From JADJOY01 sp046331705 [NCBI: bacterium] (lineage in GTDB: Bacteria > JADJOY01): a stretch of 64,000 nucleotides of DNA. The position numbers were made by a program, and so were the translations under genes. Where the stretch lies: positions 1 through 64,000 of the forward strand of contig JAXLQJ010000040.1 in NCBI GenBank assembly GCA_046331705.1, read 5' to 3'. This document shows positions 63,106 to 64,000 of this stretch, piece by piece. How positions within the stretch are numbered: the first letter of the stretch is position 1; each line of letters starts with the position of its first letter. The notes under the pieces were generated by a model, which saw nothing but the letters and a program-made list of their open reading frames with translations, was not told the origin of the DNA and did not search any database.

Positions 63106-64000
63106 ATGACGGATCCGAACGCGTCCCACGAGCAGAAGGTGGCGAAGATCGCCGAGTCCTTGCGAGCGCTCGCCGCGCACGGCGAGCACGCGCACATCGA
63201 GAAGGGCGGCGTTCATCACTTCGTGCCGCTGCCCAAGGACCCGCGCTTCGCGGGCCGCGCGGTGGACGCGTCGTCGCTCGATCAGGTGCTCGCCATCGAT
63301 CGCGAGCGCCGCGTCTGCGTCGCCGAGCCCGGTGTCACGTTCGCCACGCTGGCGCGCGCGACGCTCGCTCACGGGCTCCTCCCCACCGTGGTCCCCGAGC
63401 TCGAGGGGATCACCATCGGCGGCGCCATCGCCGGCTGCTCGGTGGAATCGATGTCCTACCGCTACGGCGGCTTCCACGACTCGTGCAGCGAGTACGAGGT
63501 CGTGACCGGAACCGGCGACGTCGTGAGGTGCTCGCGCAGCGAGCGCGCCCTCGCCTTCGAGATGATCCACGGCTCGTACGGAACCTTGGGCGTTCTCGCC
63601 AAGGCCACCTTCGGTCTCGTGCCGGCGAAGCCCTTCGTGCACATGCGCTACGTCCGGCACACGAGCTTCGCGGCGTTCGAACGCGAGCTGCGCGAGCGCT
63701 GCGCCGCTGGCGAGGACGACTTCATCGACGCGATCATCCATCGCCCGGACGCGCTGGTGCTCTGCCTCGGGCGATTCGAGGACTCGGCGCCCTACACCTC
63801 GAGCTACCGACGGCTCGAGATCTTCTACAAGAGCACGCTGGCGCGCACCGAGGACCATCTCGCGACCCTCGACTACTGCTTCCGCTACGACACCGAATGC
63901 CACTGGCTCACGGCCACCTTCCCGCCCCTCGAGTGGAAGCCCGTGCGCTTCCTCCTGGGCAAGTGGCTGCTCGGCTCGACCAACCTGATCCGCGCCTCGG
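63106..64000 (+). CDS. DHCR24-like FAD-binding oxidoreductase, C-terminus beyond window edge
   Basis: About 298 codons are visible; the gene runs past base 64000. It has a VAO-fold FAD domain: VAEPGVTFATLA, PELEGITIGGAIAG, ESMSYRYGGFHDSCSEYEVV, and HGSYGTLGVLAKA, then a C-terminal part including a KWLLGSTNL segment. This order closely follows eukaryotic delta24-sterol reductase (DHCR24). It is downstream of mvaD by 30 bp on the same strand, so it probably acts on an isoprenoid or sterol-like product. Confidence 0.85.
   Translation, partial: MTDPNASHEQKVAKIAESLRALAAHGEHAHIEKGGVHHFVPLPKDPRFAGRAVDASSLDQVLAIDRERRVCVAEPGVTFATLARATLAHGLLPTVVPELEGITIGGAIAGCSVESMSYRYGGFHDSCSEYEVVTGTGDVVRCSRSERALAFEMIHGSYGTLGVLAKATFGLVPAKPFVHMRYVRHTSFAAFERELRERCAAGEDDFIDAIIHRPDALVLCLGRFEDSAPYTSSYRRLEIFYKSTLARTEDHLATLDYCFRYDTECHWLTATFPPLEWKPVRFLLGKWLLGSTNLIRAS

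Overview
The window is GC-rich (about 70% by eye, with strong G/C preference at third codon positions) and densely packed with bacterial genes. No rRNA, tRNA, CRISPR array or complete insertion sequence was seen. The gene content points to a 'Deltaproteobacteria'-type lineage such as Myxococcota or Binatota: a class II HMG-CoA reductase mevalonate cluster with type 2 IPP isomerase, a double-length UvrA, MopE-like DxDxDG calcium/metal-type repeats, many lipoproteins, and a DUF222-HNH endonuclease gene. This placement is inference from gene content; no marker gene was available to prove it.

Layout, left to right. 1-2.5 kb: a FadR-type regulator, a small unknown protein and a GMC oxidoreductase on the minus strand, with a clear operator over the regulator's own promoter. 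2.5-2.85 kb: a nucleotidyltransferase remnant. 3.2-6.6 kb: a plus-strand operon (serine hydrolase, MFS exporter, alpha/beta hydrolase) with 4-bp stop/start overlaps. 6.65-10.9 kb: a lipoprotein esterase, a carboxypeptidase-regulatory-repeat protein and a membrane protein. 11-16.8 kb: a tandem-fused UvrA. 17-22.3 kb: a series of exported proteins (Ala-rich protein, MopE-repeat protein, DUF4097-like, DUF2959-like, glycoside-hydrolase-like). 22.5-25.1 kb: a histidine kinase with a degenerate ATPase domain, overlapping a quinone oxidoreductase gene. 25.2-33.6 kb: DUF4397 lipoprotein, SGNH hydrolase, membrane protein, a decayed toxin/antitoxin-like pair, endonuclease/phosphatase lipoprotein, dynamin-like GTPase and SpoIID-like protein.

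33.7-38.8 kb is the accessory region: an AT-richer island with a membrane protein and a HEPN-domain protein, a DUF222-HNH gene with an apparently leaderless promoter, and a vapC-type PIN-domain toxin pseudogene. 38.8-53.3 kb returns to housekeeping and envelope genes: L,D-transpeptidase, QueD, Pcm, glyoxalase-fold protein, hydrolase-SnoaL fusion, dGTPase, OmpA, secreted TldD-like protein, cysteine desulfurase, glycosyltransferase, HAD and DHH hydrolases.

54.3-64 kb is the most coherent metabolic block. Fni, HMG-CoA reductase and mevalonate kinase are translationally coupled on the plus strand. A minus-strand respiratory operon follows: porin-like barrel, two small c-type cytochromes, Rieske protein, and cytochrome b fused to cytochrome c. 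Mevalonate diphosphate decarboxylase and a DHCR24-like FAD reductase then resume the isoprenoid theme. Phosphomevalonate kinase and HMG-CoA synthase are not in the window.
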